The notes: generated by a model not told the origin, from the sequence alone. Shown: positions 48,128 to 57,467, numbered from the stretch's first letter. The stretch is DNA of 64,000 bases from Pseudomonas rhizophila (GCF_003033885.1 NZ_CP024081.1:965401-1029400), one strand, 5' to 3'. Program-made: numbers and translations.

Positions 48128-48320
48128 GTGGTCGATAGGCGGGGTATTGCTCAGCCCGTTCTTGATTTATGTGGTGCTGGCCTTGCTGGTGACCGGTGGG
48201 CTTCGCCTGTTGCTCAGCCTCGTGCCGGCCGGGCGCTGGATCTGGCATGAAGCCTTGTTCGACTGCGCCCTGTATGTCTGTGTCCTGACTGTTATTACCG
48301 TGGTCCTCGGACCGCTATAA
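48114..48320 (+). CDS. DUF1656 small membrane protein of the efflux set
   Basis: 68 residues with two helices (VLLSPFLIYVVLALLVTGGL and FDCALYVCVLTVITVVLGPL). This is AaeX/YdhI-like DUF1656, regularly found between FUSC and HlyD genes. The ATG lies inside the end of the FUSC gene, so it is coupled, and the HlyD start follows its stop by 10 bp. Confidence 0.87.
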   Translation: MGLREWSIGGVLLSPFLIYVVLALLVTGGLRLLLSLVPAGRWIWHEALFDCALYVCVLTVITVVLGPL

Positions 48321-48330
48321 GGAGTTGAAC

Positions 48331-49194
48331 ATGCGTACTTCCGTACGTGTTGCCGTCACGCTGAGCGTGGTGGCCGTGGCGATCTTCGCCGGGTTTCATC
48401 TGTGGCAGTACTACATGCTCACGCCCTGGACCCGGGATGCGCGGATTCGCGCCGACGTGGTGGTGATCGCCCCCGACGTGTCAGGTTGGGTGCGCGAGCT
48501 CAAGGCGGTGGATAACCAGCAGGTCAAGGCCGGCGATGTATTGCTGAGCATCGACCGCGAACGTTTCGAGGCCGCGCTGGAGAAAGCTCGGGCGGTGGTC
48601 CAGACCCGGCAGCAGCAACTGAGTTTGCGTGAACACGAAGCCAGTCGACGCGCCGCTCTGGGGCCCCAGGCTATCAGCGCCGAGTTGCGGGAAAACGCCC
48701 AGATCAACGCCGGCATCGCCCGGGGCGAACTGCGCGAGGCCCAGGCCGAGGCCAAGGTCGCCGAACTCAACCTGGCCCGCAGCCAGGTCCTGGCCCCACG
48801 GGGCGGCCATATCACCAACCTGCGCCTGGCCGAGGGCAACTACGTGAATGCCGGACAACCGGTCATGGCGCTGATCGACGATTCAACGTTTTATGTGCAG
48901 GCCTATTTCGAAGAAACCAAACTGCCCAGGATCCGCGTGGGCGATCCGGTCAAGGTCTGGTTGATGAGCGCCGGTCATGCCCTGCAAGGCCACGTCGAAA
49001 GCATCAGCCGCGGCATTACCGACCGCAATACCAATCCCGATGCGCAGTTGCTGGCGGAGGTCGAGCCGACCTTCAATTGGGTGCGCCTGGCCCAGCGGAT
49101 TCCGGTGCGGATCAAGCTGGACAAGGTGCCTGAAGGGGTAAACCTGAGCGCGGGGATGACGGCGAGCGTGCAGGTGCGTGAAGACTTGCAATAA
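48331..49194 (+). CDS. HlyD-family membrane fusion protein (AaeA/EmrA-like)
   Basis: 287 residues. One N-terminal helix (VAVTLSVVAVAIFAGFHLW) anchors it to the inner membrane. TPWTRDARIRADVVVIAPDVSG is the family start, followed by the lipoyl half and a coiled coil (ARAVVQTRQQQLSLREHEAS). It then has APRGGHITNLRLAEGNYVNAG and a beta-barrel part. It bridges the FUSC pump to an outer-membrane channel whose gene is not adjacent. GGAG stands before the ATG at 48331. Confidence 0.9.
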   Translation: MRTSVRVAVTLSVVAVAIFAGFHLWQYYMLTPWTRDARIRADVVVIAPDVSGWVRELKAVDNQQVKAGDVLLSIDRERFEAALEKARAVVQTRQQQLSLREHEASRRAALGPQAISAELRENAQINAGIARGELREAQAEAKVAELNLARSQVLAPRGGHITNLRLAEGNYVNAGQPVMALIDDSTFYVQAYFEETKLPRIRVGDPVKVWLMSAGHALQGHVESISRGITDRNTNPDAQLLAEVEPTFNWVRLAQRIPVRIKLDKVPEGVNLSAGMTASVQVREDLQ

Positions 49195-49197
49195 CTT

Positions 49198-49323
49198 TGT
49201 GGCGAGGGGATTTATCCCCGCTGGGGCGCGAAGCGGCCCCAATATCTCAAGACCTCTGAGGTGTGTCTGCCCGAGTGCAGGGGGCTGCTTCGCAGCCCAG
49301 CGGGGATAAATCCCCTCGCCACA
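49198..49323. repeat. Second-class REP pair (GGGGATTTATCCCC family)
   Basis: TGTGGCGAGGGGATTTATCC and GGATAAATCCCCTCGCCACA are exact complements. GCGAAGCGGCCCC and GGGGGCTGCTTCGC fall inside. It sits between convergent HlyD and phaJ4-like genes. Confidence 0.9.
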
Positions 49324-49348
49324 GGTCATTCACTTTAGATAGTGGTAA

Positions 49349-49819
49349 TCAACCGACAGTAATCGCCGGCAGCGTCGGCAAGGTCACGGTCTGCTGCTTG
49401 CGTGGCGCGAGGATTTCCGCTTCGCCGTCCACCACCAGCTCGTCGCGCTGATTGAACACGCGAGTGGCAATGCGTACGCGAAATTTCGGCAGTTTCTCAA
49501 GGATCTCCAAGCGCACGGTCAGGGTGTCGCCAATCTTCACCGGCTTCTGGAAGCTCATCTGCTGGCCGATATAGATGGTGCCCGGCCCAGGCAGCTCGCA
49601 GGCCACCGCCGCGCTGATCAGCGCACCGCTGAACATGCCATGGGCGATGCGCTCCTTGAACATGCTCGCCGCAGCGAATTCGGCATCCAGGTGCACCGGG
49701 TTGTGATCGCCCGACATGGCGGCGAACAGCTGGATGTCGCGCTCTTCGACGGTCTTGCTGTAGCTGGCGGTCTGGCCGACTTCGAGGGCTTCGTAGGGGA
49801 TGTTGGTAACCTGGGTCAT
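49349..49819 (-). CDS. phaJ4: MaoC-like (R)-specific enoyl-CoA hydratase, PhaJ4-like
   Basis: A 156-residue hot-dog-fold enzyme. DIQLFAAMSGDHNPVHLDAEFAAA and FKERIAHGMFSGALIS form the hydratase-2 motif with the catalytic Asp and His. It hydrates trans-2-enoyl-CoA to (R)-3-hydroxyacyl-CoA, linking beta-oxidation to polyhydroxyalkanoate synthesis. The neighbourhood (hydrolase, fadD2, fadD1) is that of phaJ4 in P. putida and P. aeruginosa, which supports the name. It is 40 bp downstream of the hydrolase gene on the same strand. Confidence 0.88.
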   Translation of the reverse strand: MTQVTNIPYEALEVGQTASYSKTVEERDIQLFAAMSGDHNPVHLDAEFAAASMFKERIAHGMFSGALISAAVACELPGPGTIYIGQQMSFQKPVKIGDTLTVRLEILEKLPKFRVRIATRVFNQRDELVVDGEAEILAPRKQQTVTLPTLPAITVG

Positions 49820-49859
49820 CTATCAAATCCTGTGACGAGTAAAGGAAAACGCTGCAAAC

Positions 49860-50804
49860 CTATTCGCTGCGTGGCGGTCGCTTGTGACTCAGGGCCTGGG
49901 CAATCCAGGCCAGCACGTCGGCCGTCACTTCATCGCGGTTGGTTTCATTGAACAGTTCGTGCCGGGCTTGCGGGTAAATCGTCAATTGCAAGTGCTGGCT
50001 GCCGGCGCCGCGCAGGGCGTCGGCCAGATCCTTGAGACGTTTGCCTTCACTCACCGGATCACATTCACCGCCGATCACCAGCAGGGGCAGGCCCGGATCG
50101 ATCTGGGCGAGATTGGACGCTTTGCTGATCTGCTGCAACCCGCCGAGCAGGTCGACCCACAACTGATTGGTGCAACGAAAGCCGCACAGCGGGTCGAGGC
50201 GGTACTTGTCGACCTCGGCCGGGTCGCGGCTGAGCCAGTCGAAGGGGGTACGCGTGGGTTTGAATTTCTTATTGAAACTGCCGAAGGACAGCCACTCGAT
50301 CAGGGCGCTGCGGCCCTTTGGGCCCTGGCGCATGCGCTCGAAACAGGCGATCAGGCGCGCGGCACGATAGAGCGCCACGGGCTGGAAATTCGAACCGCTG
50401 AGAATCGCCCCGTGCAGACTGGCGCTGTGATGTAACAGGTAACCCTGGGCGATGTAGCTGCCCATGCTGTGACCCAGCAACACGATGGGAACATCGGGGT
50501 GCTGCTGGCCGATGTGTTGATTGAGGCTGGCCAGGTCGCCGACCACCTTGGCCCAGCCATCCTCGTCGGCAAAATGGCCGAGCGTCGCTGCTTCGCCGGT
50601 TTTGCCATGGCCGCGCAGGTCCGGCGCGTAGACACCGTAGCCTGCATCGCACAGCGCCCGGGCCAGACGCGCGTAGCGGCCGCTGTGTTCGGCCATGCCG
50701 TGGGCCAGCATGATCACCGCTTCAGGGGCGGTTTCAGGCAGCCACTGATTGACGAACAGGCGGGTGTGGTCGGTGGCGGTGAGCATGAACGTTTGGTGGA
50801 TCAT
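49860..50804 (-). CDS. Alpha/beta hydrolase, monoacylglycerol lipase / lysophospholipase-like
   Basis: 314 residues. The serine-hydrolase family shows MLAHGMAEHSGRYARLARAL (oxyanion HGMAEHSGRY), YAPDLRGHGKTG, VLLGHSMGSYIAQ with the nucleophile Ser, GGECDPVSEGK with the acid, and ARHELFNETNRDE with the His. This is the Hydrolase_4 pattern of monoglyceride lipases. AAAGGA stands six bases before the ATG at 50804; an ATG two codons earlier touches it. It lies between phaJ4 and fadD2, so a lipid substrate whose fatty acid FadD then activates is plausible. Confidence 0.85.
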   Translation of the reverse strand: MIHQTFMLTATDHTRLFVNQWLPETAPEAVIMLAHGMAEHSGRYARLARALCDAGYGVYAPDLRGHGKTGEAATLGHFADEDGWAKVVGDLASLNQHIGQQHPDVPIVLLGHSMGSYIAQGYLLHHSASLHGAILSGSNFQPVALYRAARLIACFERMRQGPKGRSALIEWLSFGSFNKKFKPTRTPFDWLSRDPAEVDKYRLDPLCGFRCTNQLWVDLLGGLQQISKASNLAQIDPGLPLLVIGGECDPVSEGKRLKDLADALRGAGSQHLQLTIYPQARHELFNETNRDEVTADVLAWIAQALSHKRPPRSE

Positions 50805-51050
50805 GGTCATTCCTTTACTCACGGGCATACACAAGGGCAAACACAGCGTCGCTGCATTGTATAGCGCATCCGTTGCGTCTCGCCTGATCAAGTCACGTTA
50901 CGTTACGTCGTGGCAGGTAGATTCACACAATCTATGAAGCAGGTTGCCATATTTGCCTGATTGGCCATAGCTGCTAGTGTCCCAAGAGCACCGCCTGTGC
51001 AAGAGCCACAGAAGCGGCCCGGACACGTTCAGGTAAAGAGGATAAAAACA

Positions 51051-52739
51051 ATGCAGCCTGATTTCTGGAATGACAAACGCCCGGCCGGCGTGCCCCTGGA
51101 CATTGACGTGGGGGCCTACAAATCGGTGATCGAGGTGTTCGAGCGTTCCTGCAAGAAATTCGCCGACCGTCCGGCGTTCAGCAACATGGGGGTTACCCTG
51201 ACCTATGCCGAACTCGAGCGCTACAGCGCTGCCTTCGCCGGCTACCTGCAAGCCCATACCGACCTGGCGCCTGGCGATCGTATCGCGGTGCAGATGCCCA
51301 ATGTCCTGCAATACCCCATCGCCGTGTTCGGTGCCTTGCGCGCCGGGCTGATCGTGGTCAACACCAACCCGTTGTACACCCCGCGGGAAATGCGCCACCA
51401 GTTCAAGGACTCCGGCGCCCGGGCACTGGTGTACATGAACCTGTTCGGACAGAAAGTCCAGGAGGTGCTGCCTGACACCGATCTGCAGTATCTCATCGAG
51501 GCGAAGATGGGCGACCTGATGCCCACTGCCAAGGGCTGGCTGGTCAATACGCTGGTGAGCAAGGTCAAGAAGATGGTCCCTGACTATTCGCTGCCCCAGG
51601 CCGTTTCCTTCAAGAGCACGTTGCGCCTGGGGCGGGGCCATGGCATCAAACCGCTGAAAGTCAGCCTCGAGGACATCGCGGTGCTGCAATACACCGGCGG
51701 CACCACCGGCCTTGCCAAGGGAGCGATGCTGACTCATGGCAACCTGGTAGCGAACATGCAGCAGGCCCGGGCATGCCTGGGCCAGTTCGGCGACGACGGC
51801 CAACCGTTGCTGCGCGAAGGCCAGGAGGTGATGATCGCGCCGCTGCCGCTGTACCACATCTATGCCTTCACGGCGAATTGCATGTGCATGATGGTCACCG
51901 GTAACCACAACGTGCTGATCACCAACCCGCGGGACATCGGTGGCTTTATCAAGGAGCTGAAGAACTGGCGTTTTTCGGCGCTGCTGGGGCTCAACACGCT
52001 GTTCGTGGCGTTGATGGACCATCCGGATTTCAAGACCCTGGATTTCTCCAGCCTCAAGCTCACCAACTCCGGTGGCACTGCGCTGGTCAAGGCCACGGCC
52101 GAGCGTTGGGAACAGCTCACCGGCTGCCGGATCACCGAAGGCTATGGCCTGACCGAAACCTCGCCGGTGGCCTGCACCAACCCTTATGGCACCAAGTCCC
52201 GGCTGGGCACGGTGGGGCTGCCGGTGCCGGGCACGCTCATGAAAGTGGTCAGCGACGACGGCGCCGAACAGCCACTGGGCGAGCGCGGTGAGTTGTGCAT
52301 CAAGGGCCCGCAAATCATGAAAGGCTACTGGAACAAACCCGAAGCCACCGCCGAGGTGCTGGACAGCGAAGGCTGGTTCAAATCCGGTGACATCGCGGTG
52401 ATCGACCCGGACGGTTTCGTGCGCATCGTCGATCGCAAGAAAGACATGATCATCGTCTCGGGTTTCAACGTATACCCCAACGAAATCGAAGACGTGGTAA
52501 TGGCCCATCCGAAAGTTGCCAACTGCGCAGTGATCGGTGTGCCGGACGAGCGTTCGGGGGAGGCGGTGAAACTGTTCGTGGTGCCACGCGAGACGGGCGT
52601 CAGCCTTGAAGAGCTCAAGGCTTACTGCAAGGAGAACTTCACCGGCTACAAGATACCCAAGCACATCGTGCTGCGAGAGTCGTTGCCGATGACGCCAGTG
52701 GGCAAGATATTGCGGCGGGAGTTGCGGGATATTGCCTGA
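51051..52739 (+). CDS. fadD2: Long-chain-fatty-acid-CoA ligase FadD2
   Basis: 562 residues of the ANL superfamily, activating long-chain fatty acids to acyl-CoA through acyl-adenylate. YTGGTTGLAKGAMLTHGNLV is the P-loop, GYGLTETSPVACTN the adenylate motif, WFKSGDIAVIDPDGFVRIVDRKKD the hinge and PMTPVGKILRRELRD carries the C-terminal Lys. It is the first of two tandem fadD genes. The ATG at 51051 is placed by homology to its neighbour. AAAAACAA overlaps the start codon. Confidence 0.93.
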   Translation: MQPDFWNDKRPAGVPLDIDVGAYKSVIEVFERSCKKFADRPAFSNMGVTLTYAELERYSAAFAGYLQAHTDLAPGDRIAVQMPNVLQYPIAVFGALRAGLIVVNTNPLYTPREMRHQFKDSGARALVYMNLFGQKVQEVLPDTDLQYLIEAKMGDLMPTAKGWLVNTLVSKVKKMVPDYSLPQAVSFKSTLRLGRGHGIKPLKVSLEDIAVLQYTGGTTGLAKGAMLTHGNLVANMQQARACLGQFGDDGQPLLREGQEVMIAPLPLYHIYAFTANCMCMMVTGNHNVLITNPRDIGGFIKELKNWRFSALLGLNTLFVALMDHPDFKTLDFSSLKLTNSGGTALVKATAERWEQLTGCRITEGYGLTETSPVACTNPYGTKSRLGTVGLPVPGTLMKVVSDDGAEQPLGERGELCIKGPQIMKGYWNKPEATAEVLDSEGWFKSGDIAVIDPDGFVRIVDRKKDMIIVSGFNVYPNEIEDVVMAHPKVANCAVIGVPDERSGEAVKLFVVPRETGVSLEELKAYCKENFTGYKIPKHIVLRESLPMTPVGKILRRELRDIA

Positions 52740-52765
52740 GGCCGGCCATCCTTTGGAATAAACCC

Positions 52766-52853
52766 TGTGGGAGCGAGCCTGCTCGCGATGGCGGTGTATC
52801 AGTGACAGAGATGTTGACTGAGGCGCCGCCATCGCGAGCAGGCTCGCTCCCAC
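52766..52853. repeat. REPIN between fadD2 and fadD1
   Basis: TGTGGGAGCGAGCCTGCTCG and CGAGCAGGCTCGCTCCCAC arms enclose a spacer with CGATGGCGG matched by CCGCCATCG. Confidence 0.9.
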
Positions 52854-53107
52854 GGTTTTTATGTATTCGCAGTGATTAACCAGTGCTTAGTATTTTTACT
52901 CTAAAAATGACCACTGCATATTCTTGAGTCATATTTATGACTGTGGGGGCCACTTTTGGCTCTAGGCGACCCTTGGCAAAGCTGCTACTCTCGGCGCGCT
53001 TTTGTGACTTCTCGGCGTTGAATTAGGCCAGATTCACCAATAAACACACACCAATAATAATCGCATCAAATGCGGTGAGAATTCGCGTTGCTGAGGAGTG
53101 GGCTTCC
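52854..53107. other. AT-richer region before fadD1
   Basis: A gene-free 254-bp segment after the REPIN, noticeably AT-rich (TTAGTATTTTTACTCTAAAA), presumably the fadD1 promoter region. I see no clear PsrA or FadR site and no terminator. Confidence 0.4.
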
Positions 53108-54799
53108 ATGATCGAAGACTTTTGGAAGGATAAGTACCCAGCTGGGATTGCTGCCGACATCAATCCAGACGAGTATCCGAATATTCAGGCGGTGTTGAAG
53201 CAGTCCTGCCAACGCTTCGCCGACAAGCCGGCATTCAGCAACCTGGGCAAGACAATTACCTACGGGGAACTGTATGAATTGTCCGGTGCCTTTGCTGCGT
53301 ATCTGCAACAGCATACCGACTTGCAGCCTGGCGATCGAATCGCCGTGCAACTGCCCAACGTTCTCCAGTACCCGGTTGCCGTGTTCGGTGCGATTCGCGC
53401 CGGCCTGATCGTGGTCAACACCAACCCGCTGTACACCGCGCGGGAAATGGAACACCAGTTCAACGACTCCGGCGCCAAGGCGCTGGTGTGCCTGGCGAAC
53501 ATGGCGCACCTGGCCGAGGCTGTGGTGCCCAAGACGGGCGTCAAGCATGTGATCGTCACCGAAGTTGCCGATTTGCTGCCGCCACTCAAGCGTCTGCTGA
53601 TCAACAGCGTGATCAAGTACGTCAAGAAGATGGTCCCCGCTTATCACTTGCCCAAGGCCATCAAGTTCAACGATGTGCTGAGCAAGGGCCACGGCCAGCC
53701 AGTGACCGAAGCCAACCCCACCAGTGACGACGTGGCCGTGTTGCAGTACACCGGCGGCACCACTGGCGTGGCCAAGGGCGCGATGCTGACCCATCGCAAC
53801 CTGGTGGCGAACATGTTGCAGTGCAAGGCGCTGATGGGGTCCAACCTCAACGAAGGTTGCGAGGTCCTGATCACACCGCTGCCGCTGTATCACATCTACG
53901 CTTTCACCTTCCATTGCATGGCGATGATGCTGATCGGCAACCACAATATCCTGATCAGCAACCCGCGCGACCTCCCGGCGATGGTCAAGGAACTGTCGAA
54001 GTGGAAGTTCAGCGGTTTTGTCGGCCTCAACACGTTGTTCGTGGCCCTGTGCAACAACGAAGCCTTCCGCAACCTGGATTTCTCGGCAATGAAGGTGACG
54101 TTGTCCGGTGGCATGGCCCTGCAACTGGCGGCGGCCGAGCGCTGGAAAGAGGTTACCGGCTGCCCGATCTGCGAAGGTTACGGCATGACCGAAACCAGCC
54201 CGGTCGCCACGGTCAATCCGATCCAGAAAATCCAGATTGGCACCATCGGCATTCCGGTGCCGTCGACGCTGTGCAAGATTATCAATGACGCCGGCGAAGA
54301 ACTGCCATTGGGCGAAATCGGTGAACTGTGTGTGAAAGGTCCACAGGTCATGAAGGGCTACTGGCAGCGCCAGGACGCCACCGACGAGATCCTCGACAGC
54401 GAAGGCTGGCTCAAGACCGGCGATATCGCGCTGATCCAGCCGGACGGCTACATGCGCATCGTCGATCGCAAGAAAGACATGATCCTGATCTCCGGTTTCA
54501 ACGTATACCCCAACGAGCTGGAAGACGTGCTGGCGACCCTGCCGGGCGTCCTGCAGTGCGCGGCCATCGGTGTACCGGACGAAAAATCCGGCGAGGCAAT
54601 CAAGATTTTCATTGTGCCCCGCCCGGGTGTCACGCTGACCAAAGAGCAGGTGATGGAACACATGCGCGCCAACGTCACGGGCTACAAAGTGCCCAAGGCG
54701 GTGGAATTCCGCGACGCGCTGCCGACCACCAACGTGGGCAAGATCCTGCGACGCGAGTTGCGTGATGAAGAACTGAAGAAGTTGGGTCTGAAGAAGTAA
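53108..54799 (+). CDS. fadD1: Long-chain-fatty-acid-CoA ligase FadD1
   Basis: 563 residues, colinear with FadD2 along its whole length. YTGGTTGVAKGAMLTHRNLV is the P-loop, GYGMTETSPVATVN the adenylate motif, LKTGDIALIQPDGYMRIVDRKKD the hinge and PTTNVGKILRRELRDEELKK the end with the catalytic Lys. It makes acyl-CoA for beta-oxidation. Pseudomonads keep both genes; in P. aeruginosa FadD1 prefers longer chains. A separate promoter and a strong terminator enclose it. The ATG at 53108 matches the MIEDFWKDKYPAGIAADI start. Confidence 0.94.
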   Translation: MIEDFWKDKYPAGIAADINPDEYPNIQAVLKQSCQRFADKPAFSNLGKTITYGELYELSGAFAAYLQQHTDLQPGDRIAVQLPNVLQYPVAVFGAIRAGLIVVNTNPLYTAREMEHQFNDSGAKALVCLANMAHLAEAVVPKTGVKHVIVTEVADLLPPLKRLLINSVIKYVKKMVPAYHLPKAIKFNDVLSKGHGQPVTEANPTSDDVAVLQYTGGTTGVAKGAMLTHRNLVANMLQCKALMGSNLNEGCEVLITPLPLYHIYAFTFHCMAMMLIGNHNILISNPRDLPAMVKELSKWKFSGFVGLNTLFVALCNNEAFRNLDFSAMKVTLSGGMALQLAAAERWKEVTGCPICEGYGMTETSPVATVNPIQKIQIGTIGIPVPSTLCKIINDAGEELPLGEIGELCVKGPQVMKGYWQRQDATDEILDSEGWLKTGDIALIQPDGYMRIVDRKKDMILISGFNVYPNELEDVLATLPGVLQCAAIGVPDEKSGEAIKIFIVPRPGVTLTKEQVMEHMRANVTGYKVPKAVEFRDALPTTNVGKILRRELRDEELKKLGLKK

Positions 54800-54812
54800 A
54801 ACCGCTGCCAAC

Positions 54813-54840
54813 AAAAAGCCCCGCCAGTGCGGGGCTTTTT
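54813..54840 (+). terminator. Rho-independent terminator after fadD1
   Basis: AAAAAGCCCCGC and GCGGGGCTTTTT pair around CAGT, 13 bp after the stop. A and T runs suggest it can act in both directions. Confidence 0.92.
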
Positions 54841-54872
54841 GTTTGGGATTGCCCTGGCAGGCCCCAAAAATC

Positions 54873-54998
54873 TGTGGCGAGGGGATTTATCCCCGCTGGG
54901 TTGCGCAGCAACCCCTGCGTCTTGTATGACAGATTGGTGTGGCTCATGAAAGCGTGGGGCTGCTTCATAGCCCAGCGGGGATAAATCCCCTCGCCACA
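54873..54998. repeat. Second-class REP pair (GGGGATTTATCCCC family)
   Basis: TGTGGCGAGGGGATTTATCC and GGATAAATCCCCTCGCCACA are exact complements, with GGGTTGCGCAGC and GCTGCTTCATAGCCC inside. It lies between convergent genes. Confidence 0.9.
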
Positions 54999-55025
54999 GG
55001 AAGCCCGGCAGCTTATACGGATTGG

Positions 55026-55403
55026 TTACAACCGAAACTGGGCAAAATCCAGGTTAGTGCCACCCGGGCGCATGTCCTGCAGGTACGAATCCTTGTCGGC
55101 GCTCAGCTCCAGGCTCAGGGCCGCCTTGCGCTTGCCCTGGTTGCGTACTTCCAGGCCTTCCATTTTTTCGCGCAGGAACACGGTCGGTACCTTCAGGTGC
55201 AGCAGCTCATCGGTGGCCGGCGTGTGCAGCAGCAGGTGGATCCATTCGTACTGACCGATGGCCAGGCGTGCCACCGGGATATCGAACCAGAAGATGTTGC
55301 GGTTGCGGTTCAATTCGCTGAAGTGGCAGTTATTGACGCCCAGTACGGCGCCGCCCAGTTCCTGGTTTCTGCGGGCGATGGCCTGCTTTTTATCGAGTTT
55401 CAT
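55026..55403 (-). CDS. Unrecognised 125-residue protein
   Basis: The product starts MKLDKKQAIARRNQELGGAV and is mixed alpha/beta by appearance. It has ARLAIGQYEWIHLLLHTPAT, LKVPTVFLREKMEGLEVRNQ and LSLELSADKDSYLQDMRPGG. No signal peptide or membrane helix is visible. AGGAA precedes the ATG at 55403; the frame extends upstream but without support. It is convergent with fadD1 across the repeat. I do not recognise the family. It resembles conserved hypothetical proteins of Pseudomonas in having a clean ribosome site and coding bias. Confidence 0.65.
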   Translation of the reverse strand: MKLDKKQAIARRNQELGGAVLGVNNCHFSELNRNRNIFWFDIPVARLAIGQYEWIHLLLHTPATDELLHLKVPTVFLREKMEGLEVRNQGKRKAALSLELSADKDSYLQDMRPGGTNLDFAQFRL

Positions 55404-55598
55404 AACGTTCCTACGAGATTGGAGCTTCAGGTCGCAGCCTGAATACGTGGGGCATTCTCGGGGGTGGATCGGCAAACATAAAGCGCAACCTGCATCTGAC
55501 GATGAAATGCGCTGCTGAAAAAATGAAACTCCCCGCAAACGGCCTCGGTCAACCCTTATGTAATGACTTTTCGTACAGTTGTTCACAGGAGAGACATC

Positions 55599-55790
55599 AT
55601 GGGTAGCACGAGCGATAAAGTGAAGGGCGTTGCCAACGAAGCCGTCGGCAACATCAAGCAAGGCGTCGGCAAGGCCACCGACAATGACCGCATGCGCGCT
55701 GAGGGCGTGGTCCAGGAGAAAAAAGGTGAGGTTCAGCAAAACGTGGGCAAGGCCAAGGACGCAGTCAAGAAAGGCGTTGACGAGGCATAA
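55599..55790 (+). CDS. CsbD family stress-response protein
   Basis: 63 residues. [20 protein letters not shown] and [24 protein letters not shown] repeats (GxAxxxxGxxK) are the CsbD pattern. The protein is hydrophilic, probably disordered, and typically induced by general stress. AGGAGAG is a strong ribosome site before the ATG at 55599. A hairpin follows the stop. Confidence 0.87.
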   Translation: MGSTSDKVKGVANEAVGNIKQGVGKATDNDRMRAEGVVQEKKGEVQQNVGKAKDAVKKGVDEA

Positions 55791-55814
55791 CCTGCCTGTT
55801 GAATAACCGATTGG

Positions 55815-55838
55815 AACGGCCATCCGCGGGTGGCCGTT
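55815..55838 (+). terminator. Hairpin after the CsbD gene
   Basis: AACGGCCA and TGGCCGTT pair perfectly around TCCGCGGG, 24 bp after the CsbD stop. The T run is short, so it is a moderate terminator at best. Confidence 0.6.
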
Positions 55839-55965
55839 GTCATGTCTGCTCGAACTTGCACCGGGGAAATTGTTCCAAAGTCGCCAAACAGGTTACTTTT
55901 GTCTTGGATAGCAACCCCGAGAGTCGCCAGGCGACCTTCCTTTTTTGCGGCGAAAGGAGACGCAC

Positions 55966-56910
55966 ATGATGTTCCCGGCCTTGAAAGGCTTGCCCTTGCA
56001 TCGTGTGATGATGCGTACCGTGACCGAGTTTCTCGACGACGAGATGTCGACCTATGCCTCGGCATTGGCCTACCAGATGCTGTTTTCGCTGTTCCCCTTC
56101 ATTCTGTTCCTGATCGCACTGATCGGTTTCCTGCATTTGCCGGACTTCTTCTCCTGGCTGCGCCTGCAATCGGAGCTGGTGTTGCCACCCCAGGCCCTGG
56201 AGCAGGTCAACCCGGTGATCGACCAGCTTCAGCAATCCAAGGGGGGGTTGTTGTCGGTGGGTATCGTCATTGCGTTGTGGACTGCCTCGGCCGGTGTCCG
56301 GTTGATGATGAGTGCGATGAACGCCGCCTACGATGTGGTAGAGGGCCGTCCGATCTGGAAGCGCTTCCCGCTGTCGATTTTCTACACCATCGGCATCGCC
56401 GGCATGTTGTTGGCCGCCGCGGCGCTGATGGTGCTCGGGCCGCAGGTGATGGGCTGGATCGCGGCCCAGGTCGGGCTGGAGGAGTTCATCGTCACACTCT
56501 GGACCATCGTGCGCTGGCCGGTGATCGTGTTTTTGCTGATGGTGGCTGTGGCGTTGATCTATTACGTGATGCCTGACGTCAAACAGGAGTTTCGCTTTAT
56601 TACACCGGGGTCGGTGCTGGCGGTGGTGGTGTGGATCATCGCGTCCCTGGGCTTTGCGTTTTACGTCAAGACCTTCGCCAACTACAACGCCATGTATGGC
56701 AGTATCGGCGCGATCATCGTGCTGTTGCTGTACTTCTACATTTCTTCGGCGGTGCTGTTGCTCGGTGCGGAGATGAACGCGGTGATCGAGCACATGTCCG
56801 CCGAGGGCAAGGACCGTGGTGAAAAGAGCCCGGGCGAGCACGAAAAACAGCATGTGTCGGGCCTGGGCCGTGACCATTCCATTCCTCACCCCCACACTGA
56901 CGAAACCTGA
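55966..56910 (+). CDS. YihY/BrkB-family inner-membrane protein
   Basis: 314 residues with about six helices. [29 protein letters not shown] is the family start, [33 protein letters not shown] the second block and [21 protein letters not shown] the C-terminal one. The C-terminal tail is polar and His-rich. Once called RNase BN, the family is now treated as membrane transport or unknown. AAAGGAGA precedes the ATG at 55966. The def-like gene starts two bases after its stop, so they are coupled. Confidence 0.87.
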   Translation: MMFPALKGLPLHRVMMRTVTEFLDDEMSTYASALAYQMLFSLFPFILFLIALIGFLHLPDFFSWLRLQSELVLPPQALEQVNPVIDQLQQSKGGLLSVGIVIALWTASAGVRLMMSAMNAAYDVVEGRPIWKRFPLSIFYTIGIAGMLLAAAALMVLGPQVMGWIAAQVGLEEFIVTLWTIVRWPVIVFLLMVAVALIYYVMPDVKQEFRFITPGSVLAVVVWIIASLGFAFYVKTFANYNAMYGSIGAIIVLLLYFYISSAVLLLGAEMNAVIEHMSAEGKDRGEKSPGEHEKQHVSGLGRDHSIPHPHTDET

Positions 56911-56912
56911 CC

Positions 56913-57452
56913 ATGATTCGTGAAATCCTGAAAATGGGCGACGAACGCCTACTGCGTATTGCCCCGCCGGTGCCGCCGGAAATGTTCGACAGCCCAGAGT
57001 TGTGGCAGTTGATCGACGACATGTTCCAGACCATGGAAAGTGTGGGCGGCGTCGGCCTGGCCGCGCCGCAGATCGGTGTCGACCTGCAACTGGTGATCTT
57101 TGGCTTCGAGCACAGCGAGCGTTACCCGGACGCCGAGGCGGTGCCCCAGACGATCCTGATCAACCCGCTGATTACGCCATTGGGCCCACTGATGGAGGAG
57201 GGGTTCGAGGGCTGCTTGTCGGTGCCGGGCCTGCGCGGTGCGGTCGATCGCTATCAACACATTCGCTACGAAGGCTTTGACCCCAAAGGCGAAGCCATTG
57301 TGCGCACGGCCTCGGGCTTTCATGCGCGGGTAGTGCAGCATGAGTGCGACCACCTGATCGGGCGGCTGTACCCCTCGCGCATCACCGATTTCAGTAAGTT
57401 CGGCTTTACCGAGGTCATGTTTCCGGACCTGGACCCTGCGGCGGACGACTAG
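56913..57452 (+). CDS. def: Peptide deformylase
   Basis: A 179-residue metalloenzyme removing the formyl group from new proteins. Motif 1 is [10 protein letters not shown] (47-56), motif 2 is EGCLSVPG with Cys101 as metal ligand and motif 3 is QHECDH with His143, Glu144 and His147. All active-site residues are intact. It is not beside fmt, where the main def of Pseudomonas lies, so it is probably an extra copy. It is cotranscribed with the YihY gene. Confidence 0.93.
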   Translation: MIREILKMGDERLLRIAPPVPPEMFDSPELWQLIDDMFQTMESVGGVGLAAPQIGVDLQLVIFGFEHSERYPDAEAVPQTILINPLITPLGPLMEEGFEGCLSVPGLRGAVDRYQHIRYEGFDPKGEAIVRTASGFHARVVQHECDHLIGRLYPSRITDFSKFGFTEVMFPDLDPAADD

Positions 57453-57467
57453 CCTACGCAAACCCTC

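Noticed and set aside
50898..52853. 651-codon leftward open frame opposite fadD2, with a similar one at 53066-54814 opposite fadD1
   Set aside because: Both are antisense to conserved ligases and resemble each other only because the ligases do.
55511..55545. AlgU-type promoter (GAAACT with a distant TCAAC) before the CsbD gene
   Set aside because: Spacing is 18 bp and both boxes deviate from GAACTT/TCTGA, so the match is too weak to list.
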